From an uncultured Bacteroidales bacterium (GTDB lineage Bacteria > Bacteroidota > Bacteroidia > Bacteroidales > WCHB1-69), in NCBI GenBank assembly GCA_946413585.1, contig CAMKLG010000021.1, forward strand, positions 1 to 44,489: 44,489 nucleotides of DNA, in the 5' to 3' direction. The notes below the pieces were generated by a model, which worked only from the letters and a program-made list of their open reading frames with translations, was not told the DNA's origin and made no database searches. Of this stretch, positions 43,159-44,489 are shown piece by piece. Both the position numbers and the translations under genes were made by a program. How positions within the stretch are numbered: the stretch's first letter is position 1; each line of letters opens with the position of its first letter.

Positions 43159-43830
43159 ATGAAAAGAATTATCACCATTGGAATGACTTTAGTGCTTGTT
43201 GGCATGGGGTTTTCCGCAAAATCACAGACAGAAATGACAAAAGAACAAAAAATCAGTTACGCCCTCGGCGCCAACATTGGCACGAACATGAAGCAGGATA
43301 TCCAGCATTTGGATTATGATTCATTCTTAAAAGGTGTGAAGGATGCCTACGCAGGCACGAACCAGTTCACGGACCAACAGATGCAGGAGATTTTCGCACA
43401 ACTGCAGGAGGATATTCAAGCTCAGAAGAAGAGCGGTGTTGCTGCCGAAATTGAAAAAGGTGCCAAGTTCCTCGAAGAGAACAAGAAGAACCCCGAAGTG
43501 AAGGAAACCGCTTCTGGTCTGCAATACATGGTGTTGCAAGAAGGTAAGGGCGAGCATCCGACCGCAACGAGTAAGGTGACGGTGCATTACACTGGCAAAC
43601 TGCTCGACGGCACTGTATTCGACTCTTCTGTTGAAAGAGGCGAACCCATCACTTTTGGCCTCAACCAGGTGATTCGTGGCTGGACCGAAGGTTTGCAACT
43701 GATGACCCCGGGCTCCAAATACAGACTCTTCATCCCCTACAATCTTGCGTACGGCGAGAACGGTGCAGGCGGTATGATCCCCGGTGGCGCCACGCTGATT
43801 TTCGATGTGGAATTGATTTCCTTCGAGTAA
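43159..43830 (+). CDS. FKBP-type peptidyl-prolyl isomerase (FkpA/Mip-like)
   Basis: Periplasmic proline isomerase and chaperone, 223 residues. Signal peptide MKRIITIGMTLVLVGMGFSA, an N-terminal helical dimerisation domain of the Mip/FkpA type (about 24-115, KISYALGANIG...), then the FKBP domain (about 118-223): VTVHYTGKLLDGTVFDSS, GEPITFGLNQVIRGW, PYNLAYGENGAG and GATLIFDVELISFE. Active-site aromatic residues are retained. ATG 43159 follows the -7 box and gives a clean signal peptide; a frame from 43131 is not coding. Confidence 0.93.
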   Translation: MKRIITIGMTLVLVGMGFSAKSQTEMTKEQKISYALGANIGTNMKQDIQHLDYDSFLKGVKDAYAGTNQFTDQQMQEIFAQLQEDIQAQKKSGVAAEIEKGAKFLEENKKNPEVKETASGLQYMVLQEGKGEHPTATSKVTVHYTGKLLDGTVFDSSVERGEPITFGLNQVIRGWTEGLQLMTPGSKYRLFIPYNLAYGENGAGGMIPGGATLIFDVELISFE

Positions 43831-43869
43831 TCCGGTGTTAAAAACTTCGAATTATTGTTATTCTAATTT

Positions 43870-43897
43870 GTAGAGACGATGCTCCCATCGTCTCTAC
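43870..43897. repeat. 28-base GTAGAGACG...CGTCTCTAC hairpin, second copy
   Basis: GTAGAGACGATG (43870-43881) and CATCGTCTCTAC (43886-43897) with loop CTCC. Same outer nine bases and same total length as the palindrome at 7330-7357, but with a different inner stem. It follows the FKBP gene by 39 bases. Confidence 0.85.
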
Positions 43898-43910
43898 TAC
43901 ATTTAAAAAA

Positions 43911-44022
43911 TATTCCTTGAGCAGCCTCGGAGAGGCAACACGCGCGAAGCGCAATTAACCCCACACAAGCGCAGCGCAGTGTGGGGGCGCCAAACCCTAC
44001 AAGCGCAGCGCAGTGTGGGAAC
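43911..44022 (+). repeat. Structured intergenic element, family B copy 2
   Basis: Begins TATTCCTTGAGCAG. Stems GCCTC/GAGGC (43924-43928 with 43932-43936), GCGC/GCGC (43942-43945 with 43949-43952) and CCCCACAC/GTGTGGGG (43959-43966 with 43979-43986) correspond to those of copy 1 with compensated changes. A second AAGCGCAGCGCAGTGTGGG segment follows. It ends about 25 bases before the argS ATG. Confidence 0.87.
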
Positions 44023-44046
44023 CTTAAGAATAAACCTTATAACCCT

Positions 44047-44489
44047 ATGAAACAACTAGAAACCCAAATATCCCTCGCGTTACAAAACGCAATGAAACAA
44101 CTCTATAACATCGACATCGAGGCGGATCCTGCTCTCGTACAACCCACTCGGAAGGGCTTCGACGGGGATCTTACCGTCGTAGTATTCCCATGGGTGAAGG
44201 TCGCCCGAAAATCGCCCGATGCACTCGGTGCAGAAATCGGCCAAAAACTGAAAGATACCCTGGAGGTGGTCGAAGATTTCAACGTGGTGAAAGGCTATCT
44301 GAACCTGCAAATCAAGGAGTCGTTTTGGATGGATTTGCTGGATCAAGAGTCTGACAATGAGGGTTATGGATTGCAGCCGGCGCGTGAAGAATCTCCCGTA
44401 TTGATCGAGTACTCCTCCCCCAACACCAACAAGCCGCTGCACCTCGGACATATCCGCAACAACCTGCTCGGCCATTCCGTGTCGCAGAT
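44047..44489 (+). CDS. argS: Arginyl-tRNA synthetase, N-terminal part (cut by window edge)
   Basis: Class I synthetase charging tRNA(Arg). The open frame from ATG 44047 continues to the window end, about 147 residues. The N-terminal additional domain (Add-1, about 1-110) is followed by the class I signature YSSPNTNKPLHLGHIRN, in which the HIGH motif appears as HLGH. The remaining catalytic and anticodon-binding domains lie outside. A family B element occupies the upstream spacer. Confidence 0.94.
   Translation, partial: MKQLETQISLALQNAMKQLYNIDIEADPALVQPTRKGFDGDLTVVVFPWVKVARKSPDALGAEIGQKLKDTLEVVEDFNVVKGYLNLQIKESFWMDLLDQESDNEGYGLQPAREESPVLIEYSSPNTNKPLHLGHIRNNLLGHSVSQ

Noticed and set aside
1..44489. 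tRNA and rRNA genes
   Set aside because: No tRNA-like cloverleaf or rRNA sequence was recognised while reading the spacers, though a covariance search was not possible.

Overview
The window looks like the chromosome of a Bacteroidota species, probably an uncultured member of Bacteroidales. The evidence is as follows. Many start regions carry the Bacteroidota -7 promoter box TAnnTTTG, in four cases (2111-2141, 16863-16893 and 23934-23963 most clearly) with a TTG element 19-20 bases upstream. One secreted protein ends in a type IX secretion sorting domain. The ribosomal cluster runs rplM-rpsI-rpsB-tsf, and there are SusD-free but typically Bacteroidota outer-membrane barrels, a DUF4878-type lipoprotein and PlpD-like patatins. 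Both ends of the window are cut inside genes: mfd on the left and argS on the right.

Layout. 1-2092: divergent mfd (partial) and a GreA/GreB-like factor, both acting on stalled RNA polymerase. 2111-5954: an archaeal-type gatE-gatD pair with its own promoter and terminator. 5986-9700: a lower-GC pocket of poorly characterised genes (NYN-domain nuclease, a four-helix membrane protein, a membrane-anchored protein and a patatin). 9701-12983: arcC and an M13 metallopeptidase. 13054-17880: secreted beta-helix protein, cdd, two lipoproteins and an outer-membrane barrel. 17948-20964: a TPR-dedA-aroE operon. 20978-23963: the tsf/rpsB/rpsI/rplM operon with a textbook promoter, leader hairpin and terminator. 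23992-30063: two tandem patatin autotransporters behind an MFS transporter. 30307-33730: small lipoprotein, M23/LysM peptidase and a T9SS-sorted FG-GAP protein. 33756-41717: SRPBCC-like protein, lptB, a giant TPR protein, a divergent aroC and fusA. 41744-44489: metallophosphoesterase, FKBP isomerase and the start of argS.

The most striking feature is what lies between the genes. Two families of structured elements sit just upstream of start codons: family A (about 60 bp, four copies) and family B (about 110-140 bp, two copies). All six copies have the same orientation relative to the downstream gene, and their stems show compensatory base changes. Family B copy 1 lies inside a promoter-defined 5' UTR. 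Most other intergenic spacers are built from 6- to 8-bp, mostly heptameric, tandem repeats of different sequence. In aroE and aroC a TTAGCAG array runs into the coding region and supplies the last codons and the stop. I regard the hairpin elements and the bacterial GatDE pair as the two observations most worth testing.

All functional calls come from reading the sequence; no database search was run.
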